From positions 1-64,000 of the forward strand of contig JBFMFR010000034.1 of assembly GCA_040752025.1 (NCBI GenBank): a stretch of 64,000 nucleotides of DNA. The letters are read 5' to 3'. This document shows, in pieces, positions 25,453 through 33,435 of the stretch. The DNA is from JBFMFR01 sp040752025 (GTDB lineage: Bacteria; Chloroflexota; Anaerolineae; Anaerolineales; UBA4823). The translations under genes were made by a program, and so were the position numbers. Position 1 is the first letter of the stretch; each line of letters starts with the position of its first letter. A model generated the notes under the pieces. That model worked only from the letters and a program-made list of their open reading frames with translations. It was not told where the DNA came from and did not search any database.

Positions 25453-27258
25453 ATGTTAGCTAGTTTGTTAGACAATGTAAAAAAAGTGTGGGAGTCGATC
25501 AAAACCGAGGCGGGGTTGGATTTTGAACGTTATGACAATAACATCATTTTTGACCTTCAGAACAGACTCGCGCTTGACCCCAATAACGATATAGGGGATG
25601 AATTAGAAAAGAAAAATATAAGCATTGAGGATTTGATCGTTGCTTTTTTTCAAATCATCCAACCCTTCAGCGAAATGATGAGCGACCTCCTTGCCATGTT
25701 TGAAAAGGCAGGAGCGAAGCGCACGGATAGAAATCTTGCAATCGAGTTTGATTTTGGTCGCGAATTACCCAATCTAAAATTCGATATTGAACACTTTAGA
25801 GACTGGTTATCAGTTTGGAGAAAAGTATCTGGGTATTTTGATGTCAATCTCTGGAATTTTAACACGATCTGGCAGCTAAACGGGATTTTTAGTGAGCAGA
25901 CCCCTCAATACTATGATGAGCGCGTAAAATCCTGGATCGATAAATACAGGCGGGAGAGAATTTGGCCCGATGATCTCCTCCCTGCACCAAGAAGTGGAAT
26001 ACCCGAACTAGATCTTTGGCTGGGAAAAGCCTGGATGGTCTGGACAAACATTGTTACCGAAAGCAAAAAGTATGGTAGGGATCGCAATATATTGCGCAGG
26101 CTTGGACTTGAAACAACAGAGATACCAGCAGAAATATTACCAAACAGCCAAGATTCTCTTTGGTCACCTAATATGCTAGCATCCATCGATTCGGATCATT
26201 GGGCAGAATCGTTTGCTTCAGGAGCTTACTCTAAGACAGAGAGGCTATCGCAAATGACAAGAACTGAGCGGCAGAAATATGCCGGAGAGTTACAAGCCAG
26301 CTTGGAAGAAACTTTCAGTGCTATTCCCAAAGGAAAAGTTAAAGGAGAAACTCTCGTAAGTGAACTTATTGATTTTCTAAACCTGCCTGCATGGAAGCAA
26401 CGCCATGAACTCTATTCTGCATGGATTTCGACCCAAATCATTAACGCCATTGAAGCGATGGGGATCGAAGTAAGAATTCACCAAGTGGGGGGCAAACTCG
26501 TTTTCTCCTTCTCTGGAACTCATCTCGCGACGGCAAACATGCTTCCTCATCTGCATATTTGGGCCGAGTTGAGGTCACACCTGGAGAATCCAGTTGGGAA
26601 AAGCAGAAAAATGGCGATTCAACCAGATTATTCATTGATTACTGATCCGATCTCTAATCCAGATGCTTCCATTCTCGAAGTAGAGTGCAAACAATATCTT
26701 AGGCCATCCAGAAAGAACTTTGCGGAAGCAATAACGGATTATGCGCGCGGACGACCAAACGCTCGTGTGATTTTAGTGAATTACGGACCTGCCGATCAGC
26801 TTATTCTTCAATCAGTTGATTCGCGCGTACGCGATCGGGCGCACATTATAGGGGAAATGCGACCGAGTTCACCAGAAGCTCAAAGAAACTTCAGGAATCT
26901 GGTACAAAAGTCAATATCAGAGAGATATAAGAATATTGTTCAGCAAACAAAGGAAACCTCAATCCCTGGAGTAATTCGATTAGAATGGGGCGCAAAACCA
27001 TCTGACCTCGATCTACTTTTGAAAATCTTACATCGGGGCGAAACTCACTTGGTATCATTCCAGAACAAGGGAAGTACTATGCAATTGCCCTGGGCAATGC
27101 TTAAGGAGGATATTCGATCCGGTTACGGGCCGGAAGAAATCGAGATCTCAAGATGGTTGCCAGGTAAGTATTCTATTGCAGTACGCAATTACTCAAAATC
27201 GCCATCAATTGCAACAGGTAACGCACAACTGATTTTCGCAAAGGGGAACAGGCTCTGA
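25453..27258 (+). CDS. Putative PD-(D/E)XK nuclease with DUF2135-like C-terminal domain
   Basis: 601 residues from the second ATG of a pair (GGAGG 6 nt upstream). Numbered from the first ATG (25450), residues 1-310 are a helical region with no known family. Residues 315-475 contain a restriction-nuclease-like core: Glu373 in a helix, Pro392-Asp393 (QPDYSLIT), and Glu412-x-Lys414 at the end of a strand (LEVECKQY), followed by YARGRPNARVILVNYG. From about 500 there is a DUF2135/YfaP-like beta-sandwich (LEWGAKPSDLDLLL, DIRSGYGPEEIEI, YSIAVRNYS). The TGA falls inside that sandwich, and its last strands continue in the -1 frame (next entry). Markedly AT-rich compared with its neighbours, so probably acquired. 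Function unknown; DNA or RNA cleavage in defence is an inference. Confidence 0.6.
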   Translation: MLASLLDNVKKVWESIKTEAGLDFERYDNNIIFDLQNRLALDPNNDIGDELEKKNISIEDLIVAFFQIIQPFSEMMSDLLAMFEKAGAKRTDRNLAIEFDFGRELPNLKFDIEHFRDWLSVWRKVSGYFDVNLWNFNTIWQLNGIFSEQTPQYYDERVKSWIDKYRRERIWPDDLLPAPRSGIPELDLWLGKAWMVWTNIVTESKKYGRDRNILRRLGLETTEIPAEILPNSQDSLWSPNMLASIDSDHWAESFASGAYSKTERLSQMTRTERQKYAGELQASLEETFSAIPKGKVKGETLVSELIDFLNLPAWKQRHELYSAWISTQIINAIEAMGIEVRIHQVGGKLVFSFSGTHLATANMLPHLHIWAELRSHLENPVGKSRKMAIQPDYSLITDPISNPDASILEVECKQYLRPSRKNFAEAITDYARGRPNARVILVNYGPADQLILQSVDSRVRDRAHIIGEMRPSSPEAQRNFRNLVQKSISERYKNIVQQTKETSIPGVIRLEWGAKPSDLDLLLKILHRGETHLVSFQNKGSTMQLPWAMLKEDIRSGYGPEEIEISRWLPGKYSIAVRNYSKSPSIATGNAQLIFAKGNRL

Positions 27259-27368
27259 AATTCACCTGCCCAGCTGCAGGTATAGGAGATTGGTGGTATG
27301 TTTTGGAGATAGATACAGAATCTGAGGAAATAAGAATTATCAACCAAATTGTTGATGAATCCTGGTAA
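27240..27368 (+). other. -1 frame continuation of the nuclease-like gene, with slippery heptamer
   Basis: The -1 frame opens at the heptamer A AAG GGG (27240-27246) and adds 40 residues (LKFTCPAAGIGDWWYVLEID, then EEIRIINQIV), ending in TAA. These residues supply the expected final strands of the DUF2135-like domain (F..P....WW.V..ID.....I..IN). The heptamer fits the X XXY YYZ pattern of -1 slippage sites in the zero frame. It could be programmed frameshifting or a simple one-base indel. Confidence 0.55.
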
Positions 27369-27819
27369 GAAATCCATAGACAAGATACACACTTAAATGA
27401 TCATTTGACACCCGGTGGATCACGGGAGGATTCTGGGCGTGCAGATAACCCAAGGCGTCACAAATCTGCCCAACCCACTCCAACGCCTGGGGCTCAGAAA
27501 GCGGCGCGCCAACCCGGTTGAGCATCGCTTGCAGGTCTTCACCTTCTACGAAATCCATCACCAGGTACTGCCCCTGCCCCGGGATGACAAAATGGTCGAT
27601 CACCTTGGGCAGATAGGAGTGAGTGAGCATGGTCAGGATTTGGGCTTCACGCTTGAACTGGCGCTGCGATTCAAGTGAAGTGTCCAGGTTTTCTTTCAAG
27701 GCGCGGGGGAAATCCAGGTTGATGTCCCAGACGCGATACACTGCCCCAAAGCCACCCTGCCCAAACAGCTTGACGATGCGATAGCGATTGTTGAGTATGC
27801 TCCCCGGGGAAATGGTCAT
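27340..27819 (-). pseudogene. Ser/Thr protein kinase fragment, cut at the HRD motif
   Basis: 159 codons. Residues 1-136 are the N-lobe and start of the C-lobe of a Hanks-type kinase: glycine loop GQGGFGAVY (20-28), Lys42, Glu in FKREAQIL, hinge LVMDFVEGEDL, and VIHR where HRDxKxxN should follow. From Arg136 (27412) the homology ends abruptly and 23 unrelated residues follow before the stop. The catalytic Asp, DFG and the rest are absent from the window. The break is 43 bp past the end of the -1 frame of the nuclease-like gene, so that module probably marks the rearrangement. Cannot be an active kinase. Confidence 0.8.
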
Positions 27820-27870
27820 CGTAAATTTTCTGACATTAAATAATTACCTGAATCTTACCAGGCTCAATCA

Positions 27871-27899
27871 ACTATACTATATTATCCGCTTACAGGCAA
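27871..27899 (-). promoter_or_regulatory. Promoter of the truncated kinase gene
   Basis: Minus strand: -35 TTGCCT (27894-27899), 17-bp spacer, -10 TATAGT (27871-27876), about 50 bp before the kinase ATG. It is still intact although the gene is broken. Confidence 0.45.
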
Positions 27900-27919
27900 C
27901 ATTTCCAGCAGTTTTTTGA

Positions 27920-27967
27920 TTGCTCACAAGGTTATATTCCTGTATAATCTGTGTAGACAATCTACAC
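27920..27967 (+). promoter_or_regulatory. Promoter with operator-like dyad for the secreted repeat protein
   Basis: -35 TTGCTC (27920-27925), 17-bp spacer, -10 TATAAT (27943-27948). A perfect inverted repeat GTGTAGA-CAA-TCTACAC (27951-27967) covers the expected start point, an ideal place for a repressor. Confidence 0.6.
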
Positions 27968-27977
27968 GTTGATGTCT

Positions 27978-28070
27978 CATTGTGGCCTCTGGGTAATCAG
28001 AGGGTGGCCGCAACGACCGACTTTCATCGGGCGCACAATGCCTGGTTTCTGCGGAGACCAGGTATTTTTA
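27978..28070 (+). ncRNA. Structured 5' leader, possible riboswitch-like element
   Basis: The transcript can fold as a three-way junction. P1 is CATTGTG (27978-27984) with CACAATG (28034-28040). P2 is CCTCTG/CAGAGG (27986-28003). P3 is CCGA/TCGG (28017-28030). Directly after P1 comes a hairpin CCTGGT...ACCAGG (28041-28062) followed by TATTTTTA, which resembles an attenuator. The AAGGAGGA site and start codon lie 43-55 nt further on. It matches no riboswitch class I can name. Confidence 0.4.
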
Positions 28071-28124
28071 TTTCGAGGGGCAATCAACCAGTCCGGGAAA
28101 ACGTTCTTTGATAAGGAGGAGCAA

Positions 28125-29987
28125 ATGAATCCCAAATCGATCCTTTCCAAAGCCTTCGGCTTGCTGCTGGCGGCGGTGCTGGCGCTGACGCCGGGCAGCA
28201 GCAGCGCGTCCAACAGCGCGGCGCCGATGGCCCCGGTGGGCACGACTTTCGTTTACCAGGGTCTGTTGACCAAGGATAACCTGCCGGTCAACGACACCTG
28301 CGATTTCACGTTCAGCCTGTGGGACGCGCAGAGCGGCGGCTCCCAGGCCGGCTCGACGCTGACGCGCTACGGGGTGGGCGTGGACGGCGGGCATTTCACG
28401 GTTGACCTGGATTTCGGCAGCGTGTGGAACGGGACGCTGTACTGGCTGGGAATCGGCGTGCAATGCACCCGCGACGTTAGCCCTACCAGCCTGCCGCGCC
28501 AGGCGCTGCGCCCGGCGCCTTACGCCATGTACGCCAGCAATGCCGATATGGTGGACGGGTTTCACGCCAGCGCCTTCGCTACAGCCGGGCACAGCCACTC
28601 GCACAGTTCGCTCAGCGGGCTGGGCAACGACGATCATCCGCAGTATTTCAATCTCAACCAGAATGAAAACGTGAACGGAAGGCCTTACTTCAACGGGGGC
28701 ACAGGCTCGATGCCGCCGTTCTACGTCAGCAGCAGCTACCTGGTCACCGACCTGAACGCCGACCTGCTGGACGGGCAGCACGGCAGTTATTACCAGGCAC
28801 GCGTGAGCGCCACGTGCAGCGTGGGGGCGGCGATCCGGGCGATCAACGCGGATGGCTCGGTGGTGTGCGAGGCGCACGACGACCGGCCCGGGCACGCCGC
28901 CCTGAACCTGGATGCGACCGCCGGATCGGGGACTTTCAACGCGGTAGCCATCGGGGTGGACGGTATGCCGGTGATGGCGTACAGCCGCGCCAACGCGCTG
29001 TGGGTGGCGCACTGCAACGATCACGCCTGCACGACCAGCAGCAAGGTGCAGGTCAGCCCGGCCGGGGATACGGTGCAGTACCTGGCGCTGGCGATTGGGG
29101 CAGACGGCATGCCGGTGATGAGTTACTACGATGCCAGCTTCGGCGTTGGCGACTTGAAAGTGGCGCACTGTAACGACCTCGCCTGCCAGTTGGCGGCGAA
29201 CGTGACGACAGTGGATGGCAACCTGCCGCCCAACCCGGACGTCGGGCAGTACAACTCGATCACCATTGGCGTGGATGGATTCCCGCTGATCAGCTATTAC
29301 GACGCGACCAACGGGCATTTGAAGGTGGCACACTGCAACGATATCCCCTGCCAGATTGCGCCCCTGGTCACACCCCTGGACACGTCTCTCTTCGCAAACG
29401 TTGGCTGGTATTCATCGATCACCATCGGCAGCGACGGGCTGGGGTTGGTCAGCTACTACGATGCGATGAGTACACACCTGAAGGCAGCGCACTGCGCCAA
29501 CGTGCTGTGCGCCAGCGCCGACTCGATCGTGGTCCTGGACCCAACTGCCAGCGTGGGCACGTTCACTTCCATCACGATCGCCAGCGACGGGCTGGGGCTG
29601 ATCAGCTACTACGATTTCGGCAATAACTTCCTGAAGGTGGCGCACTGCAACAATTCACTGTGCAGCACAGCCGCCTATAACGCCGTGGACAACTGGGGAA
29701 CGACGGGCGGGCCGTCAGCGATCAGCATCGGCAGCGATGGGATGGGTGTGATCAGCTACCTTAACATGGCGCCGCTGCGACTGATGGTGGGGCACTGCGA
29801 CAACGTCGTGTGCAGCTCGATCACCCGCGTGCAGGTGGATACGCCCGACATGGGCAACCCGAGCAGCAGCATCGCCATCGGCACGGACGGAATGCCGGTG
29901 ATCTCATACCACGATAACACCAACAACCTGCTGCGTTTCACCCACTGCTCCAACGTATTCTGCGTGCCCTACTGGCGCAGGCGCTGA
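28125..29987 (+). CDS. Secreted repeat protein, probable cell-surface or extracellular
   Basis: 620 residues from the ATG at 28125, with AAGGAGGA 4 nt upstream (the frame is open further up but without such a site). Signal peptide at residues 1-29. An N-terminal beta domain follows (TTFVYQGLLTKDNLPVNDTC, then FTFSLWDAQSGG), resembling the N-termini of proteins with phage tail-fibre-like or collagen-like repeats. It has YADADxVDG-like motifs (ASNADMVDGFHASAFATAG). From about residue 265 on, about eight repeats of the form IGxDGxPVISYYD...LKVAHCNDxxC are seen, likely propeller blades, each with Cys. No enzyme motif. Controlled by the promoter, dyad and leader just upstream. Confidence 0.8.
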   Translation: MNPKSILSKAFGLLLAAVLALTPGSSSASNSAAPMAPVGTTFVYQGLLTKDNLPVNDTCDFTFSLWDAQSGGSQAGSTLTRYGVGVDGGHFTVDLDFGSVWNGTLYWLGIGVQCTRDVSPTSLPRQALRPAPYAMYASNADMVDGFHASAFATAGHSHSHSSLSGLGNDDHPQYFNLNQNENVNGRPYFNGGTGSMPPFYVSSSYLVTDLNADLLDGQHGSYYQARVSATCSVGAAIRAINADGSVVCEAHDDRPGHAALNLDATAGSGTFNAVAIGVDGMPVMAYSRANALWVAHCNDHACTTSSKVQVSPAGDTVQYLALAIGADGMPVMSYYDASFGVGDLKVAHCNDLACQLAANVTTVDGNLPPNPDVGQYNSITIGVDGFPLISYYDATNGHLKVAHCNDIPCQIAPLVTPLDTSLFANVGWYSSITIGSDGLGLVSYYDAMSTHLKAAHCANVLCASADSIVVLDPTASVGTFTSITIASDGLGLISYYDFGNNFLKVAHCNNSLCSTAAYNAVDNWGTTGGPSAISIGSDGMGVISYLNMAPLRLMVGHCDNVVCSSITRVQVDTPDMGNPSSSIAIGTDGMPVISYHDNTNNLLRFTHCSNVFCVPYWRRR

Positions 29988-30093
29988 TCAACGAATAGAT
30001 CAACGAATCAAACGAATGGAACGAATGTGCCAACGAATGGAGCGACGGATGGATCAACGAATAGAACGAATGAAACGAATGCGAAAACGAATG
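29988..30093 (+). repeat. Degenerate AACGAAT(G) tandem repeats
   Basis: About ten imperfect units of (C)AACGAAT(R) in about 105 bp, beginning at the stop of the previous gene and running through the possible start codons of the next. Units spaced 9 or 12 nt apart keep an ATG-containing frame open. Confidence 0.7.
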
Positions 30094-30375
30094 GGGCGGT
30101 GGCAAAAGGTGTGGCTGCTGGTGCTGGCGCTGGCGGTGCTGCTGGGGGTTTCACAGGCGGCGAGCGCCAAACCTGACGCCGGGTACGGGATTGGCTGGTG
30201 GACGGTAGATGGCGGAGGAGGCGGCGGAGGCGCAGGGGGTTACATGCTGCGCGGCACCGGCGGGCAGGCGGATGCGGCGATGATGGCGCAGAGCCCTTAC
30301 GCCCTGACCGGCGGGTATTGGGGCGCGACCTACCGGTACGTAAAACTGCTGCCGCTGGTTTACAACCAGTATTAG
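30016..30375 (+). CDS. Small secreted protein with WWTVDGGG core
   Basis: Up to 119 residues. The start is uncertain: in-frame ATGs at 30016, 30025, 30037, 30049, 30070, 30079 and 30091 arise from the AACGAATG repeats; 30070-30091 would give a normal signal peptide (KVWLLVLALAVLLGVSQAAS). The mature part has YGIGWWTVDGGG, a Gly run, YMLRGTGGQADA and YALTGGYWG. This pattern recurs in short exported proteins of Chloroflexota, often with a C-terminal YLPL-like segment as in VKLLPLVYNQY here. Function unknown. Follows the secreted repeat protein on the same strand. Confidence 0.7.
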   Translation: MERMCQRMERRMDQRIERMKRMRKRMGRWQKVWLLVLALAVLLGVSQAASAKPDAGYGIGWWTVDGGGGGGGAGGYMLRGTGGQADAAMMAQSPYALTGGYWGATYRYVKLLPLVYNQY

Positions 30376-30446
30376 GGGGCTGTCCAAAAAGCAGAGCGAA
30401 GCGTGGTATTCGTGTGCGTGGGCGTGGGCGGTTTTCCCCGCAAGCC

Positions 30447-30767
30447 ACGTGCACCGCACCCGGCAGGTGCAGCGCAGGCGATTTCTCTCCGAGGCGAGGG
30501 TGCGATGCACATGCATTTTGTGCGTTGCACCTGTCTCCCATCGCCGGAAAACCACGTGCATCGCACCAAGTACAGCAGGTGCAACGCACAGGCTGAGGCA
30601 GACACCTGGAATTTGCTACGTGCACCGCATCCGGCAGGTGCTGAACAGGCGATTTCTATCTGAGGCGAGGGTGCGATGCACATGCACTTTGTGCGTTGCA
30701 CCTGTCTCCCATCGCCGGAAAACCACGTGCATCGCACCAAGTACAGGTGCAACGCACGGGCTGAGGC
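30447..30767. repeat. Two direct repeats of about 150 bp built from GTGC palindromes
   Basis: Copy 1 is at 30447-30598 and copy 2 at 30618-30767, nearly identical apart from small indels. Each contains imperfect inverted repeats of GGTGCGATGCAC with GTGCGTTGCACC, and of GTGCATCGCACC with GGTGCAACGCAC. They fill the 403-bp gap between two convergent genes and could act as transcription stops. Short frames inside them are artefacts of the repeat. Confidence 0.75.
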
Positions 30768-30778
30768 GCGGCGGGCTG

Positions 30779-31822
30779 CTATTGGGCGGCGAAGCGCCGG
30801 GCGGCGAGGGTGAGCAGGGCGAGCAGGAGGGCCAGGAAGGCGGCGAAGCCCAGCAGATCGGCGGCGTGGGTGGCATAGTCGCCGACGGCCAGGCGCGAGA
30901 GGGTTTTGACCGGCGATACGTCCAGCAAGTAGCTCAAGCTGGTGACCGCCATGATTGAAAGCGAATAGACGAACTGCGAGCGCTCGCGATCTTTGAAAGC
31001 GATCGAAACTAAGGCGGCGCCGGCTGAGATGATGCCGGCGACGATGACACCCAGCAGCAGCACCAGTAGGCGGTTGTGCACCACGATCTGATTAAGTTGC
31101 AGGAGCGCCAGCCAGGCGGCGCACTGCACCAGCGCCAGGAGAATGGCCGCGGTGATTTTGGCGTTGACGACCACACCCAGCGTGACAGGCGTGGATAAAA
31201 GGGTCGGCAAAGTATAATTGACGACTTCTTCCGAGATCGAATCGACGACCATGCCGCCGGCAACGAAAGCCGGGAAGAACATCAAAATGGGAATAATCAT
31301 CGAATAGATAAACTCGAAGGTGGTGGCAGGGCGGCCTTGCAAATCGGTGTAACGCACTTCGATGCCGCGCATCTGGCGCAGGTAATTCTCGTAACGCCGG
31401 AGGGGGTCTTGCAGGATAGTCAGGATCAATGCAGAGGTGGCCTGGGCGCGCGGCAGGTACAGCTCCATTTGCACCAGGCCGCCCTGATCCTGCGGCACGG
31501 CAATGATGGCGCTGACCTCGCCGCGATAGTAACCCGCCCTGGCGGCATCCAGGGTTGGGTAGGTGTAGACGCGCACGCCGCGCGCTTCGATGTAACCCGA
31601 CAGCGGCCCCCCCAGGGCATCAACGAAGGCCACGTTGAGGTTCAACTGGCGGTACTCGCTGACCGAGTCGGGGTCGTAGAGGGAGAGCAGACCGATCAAC
31701 AAGGCGGATGAAAACGAGGCGATGAACAACTGGATCAGGATGGCGATCAGGATGGTGCGCTCACGCGCCACGGAGGCGAGTTCTTTTTTGACGATGGCGA
31801 GAAAAGCGCTCTGAGGCGTCAT
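30779..31822 (-). CDS. ABC-2 type exporter permease
   Basis: 347 residues. One N-terminal membrane helix, an external domain of about 130 residues (about 45-165), then five helices. This is the NatB/YhaP-like layout. Contains FEFIYSMIIPILMFFPAFVAGG and the conserved SEEVVNYTLPTLLSTPVT. It overlaps the upstream permease gene by 4 bp. With the divergently encoded ATPase at 33436-34311 it should form an efflux pump; the substrate is unknown. Confidence 0.88.
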   Translation of the reverse strand: MTPQSAFLAIVKKELASVARERTILIAILIQLFIASFSSALLIGLLSLYDPDSVSEYRQLNLNVAFVDALGGPLSGYIEARGVRVYTYPTLDAARAGYYRGEVSAIIAVPQDQGGLVQMELYLPRAQATSALILTILQDPLRRYENYLRQMRGIEVRYTDLQGRPATTFEFIYSMIIPILMFFPAFVAGGMVVDSISEEVVNYTLPTLLSTPVTLGVVVNAKITAAILLALVQCAAWLALLQLNQIVVHNRLLVLLLGVIVAGIISAGAALVSIAFKDRERSQFVYSLSIMAVTSLSYLLDVSPVKTLSRLAVGDYATHAADLLGFAAFLALLLALLTLAARRFAAQ

Positions 31823-33417
31823 CGCAGGGCTCCTGTCAGCATGAAGTTGTAAAGCGAATGCAAGATGGCGGCGATGATGAGCGCCAGGGGGTAACGCAGC
31901 CTGGTTTTGGCGCTCAGCAAGGTGACGATGGTGGTGAAAATGAAATGGGCCAGCAGGGGCACGAGCACGAGAAAACCGGTGCTGAACAAGGCGCCGGACA
32001 TGGCGCCCTGGGTGGCGGCGCTGACGGAAACAAACAAGAGCAGCTTTTCACCGACCAAAAAGCCCAGGGCAGAGCAAAAAGCGAGGGCGATCACCTGGCG
32101 CGCCGAACGCACGACGCCGTTGCGAAATAAGACGACGATGCCCATGCTTTTGACGGTTTCTTCAACCAGTACAACGGCGAAGAGGACGCCGACCAGCATC
32201 AAATCGAGCGGCAGGTTGGAGGCGACGACCAACACGACGAGCTGGAGCATGAAGGTGATGGGGATGACCATCAGGCTGAGCAAGCCCACCGAAAGATAGG
32301 GGTGTTCGCGCTCCAGGAGCAGGTAAATGGCCTCGGCGGCTTTGCGCAGGATGGGGCGGTAGCCCATGACGAATTCTTCGTTGAGCAGGCGCGTGCCGGC
32401 GTACATAGACAGAACGAAAATGGCCAACATGGGCAAGGAAGGGAACAGGTATTCGCGCCAACCGAAAGGCTCGCCGTTGTACATCTTCACGGCCAGGGTC
32501 AATGGAGACATGTAAGCCAGGTCGCTCAGGCCGGTGAACATGGCCGGGAACACCAGGTAGGTGGTGGTCAGGGTGGAGACCAGCATCGAAATGAAGGTGA
32601 TGTCTTTGAAGGTGCGGTAGAAGAGCGGCACCATCAGGTAAATGGCAAACAGAAAGGCGATGGCCGGGGTGAAAATGGCCAATGCCAGCCAGACATTGGC
32701 GTGGGTCAGGGCGGCAATTGCCGCCGTAGCCAGCAGGGCAATAATGATGTAGGGGAACATCTTGCCCAGGATGATCTGGAAAGGCGAGATGGGCGTAGAC
32801 ATCAAGACGGTCAGGCGGCGGTTGATCTTCTCATCCATGAAGCTGCTGGTGAAGAAAATGCTGATGAAGGTGACCGGCAGGATGTAGAACATGGCGACGA
32901 TGACGCGGGCAAAGGGGGCGGTGGGTTTCATCAGGGAGGGGATGACGATCTCTTCCGCTGCGGAGGGGATAGGAGAAGGGGAAGCATCCAGGTAGTGAAT
33001 GCCCATGCGCAATGGAAAGGCCTGCTCCGGCTGATAAGTACTGCCGATGCGCTCCAGCTCTTGCTGCGCCAGGTAGCGCTTGAGCACGCCCAGGGCATAC
33101 TGCGACTTTTCATCCTGGCGGGCAAGCACCTGGGGCCCGTCGATGTAGGCATCGATGGCGCCCTGCTGCAAAAGCTGCTCGCCGCGCGAGCGGTCGACGG
33201 TCACCACCGTGAAGCGAGCATCCTGCACCGGCCGGGTCTCGCTCGAGATACCCAGGCGGTACAGGCCATAACCGAGCACGGCTGTCTGGCGCAGAGCCAG
33301 CACAGAGGCCGTCAACACACCCAGCAAGAGGATGACGGCCAACGGGCTGGCGCCGCCGCGGAAATTGCGGACGAGGCGCGAGATTTCGCGCGAAGCAACA
33401 ATCAGGATCGTCTTCAT
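31819..33417 (-). CDS. ABC-2 permease fused to a PrsW-like intramembrane protease domain
   Basis: 532 residues. Residues 1-345 are an ABC-2 permease (N-terminal helix, external domain, then MDEKINRRLTVLMSTPISPFQIILGK and several helices). Residues 365-532 form a second membrane domain with motifs of the PrsW family: VEETVK (EExxK), GFLVGEKL, AHFIF and ILHSLYNF. In that family the two Glu and the His residues form the metal-dependent site. The domain is at the C-terminus of the same frame with no sign of an error. It pairs with the permease downstream (4-bp overlap) and the divergent ATPase. Confidence 0.8.
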   Translation of the reverse strand: MKTILIVASREISRLVRNFRGGASPLAVILLLGVLTASVLALRQTAVLGYGLYRLGISSETRPVQDARFTVVTVDRSRGEQLLQQGAIDAYIDGPQVLARQDEKSQYALGVLKRYLAQQELERIGSTYQPEQAFPLRMGIHYLDASPSPIPSAAEEIVIPSLMKPTAPFARVIVAMFYILPVTFISIFFTSSFMDEKINRRLTVLMSTPISPFQIILGKMFPYIIIALLATAAIAALTHANVWLALAIFTPAIAFLFAIYLMVPLFYRTFKDITFISMLVSTLTTTYLVFPAMFTGLSDLAYMSPLTLAVKMYNGEPFGWREYLFPSLPMLAIFVLSMYAGTRLLNEEFVMGYRPILRKAAEAIYLLLEREHPYLSVGLLSLMVIPITFMLQLVVLVVASNLPLDLMLVGVLFAVVLVEETVKSMGIVVLFRNGVVRSARQVIALAFCSALGFLVGEKLLLFVSVSAATQGAMSGALFSTGFLVLVPLLAHFIFTTIVTLLSAKTRLRYPLALIIAAILHSLYNFMLTGALR

Positions 33418-33423
33418 TTAGGG

Positions 33424-33429
33424 TAGAAT
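33424..33429 (+). promoter_or_regulatory. -10 box suggesting leaderless transcription of the ATPase gene
   Basis: TAGAAT ends 6 nt before the ATG at 33436, so transcription would begin at or next to the start codon. Only 18 bp separate this gene from the divergent permease start. No clear -35 box. Confidence 0.35.
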
Positions 33430-33435
33430 CGGCGC

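Noticed and set aside
27986..28010. TPP riboswitch suspected from CTGGGTAAT
   Set aside because: The other TPP core elements (CTGAGA, ACCTGATC) are missing and the downstream gene is unrelated to thiamine.
28068..29333. Open frame of 421 codons on the minus strand
   Set aside because: Antisense to the secreted repeat protein. Its own repeats simply mirror the repeats of the real gene.
30447..30767. CRISPR-like array
   Set aside because: Only two long units are present, with no regular short repeats separated by unique spacers and no cas genes nearby.
30372..30958. Several Cys-rich frames over the 30.4-30.8 kb repeats
   Set aside because: They exist in several frames on both strands because of the palindromic repeats. 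No start site or family supports any of them.
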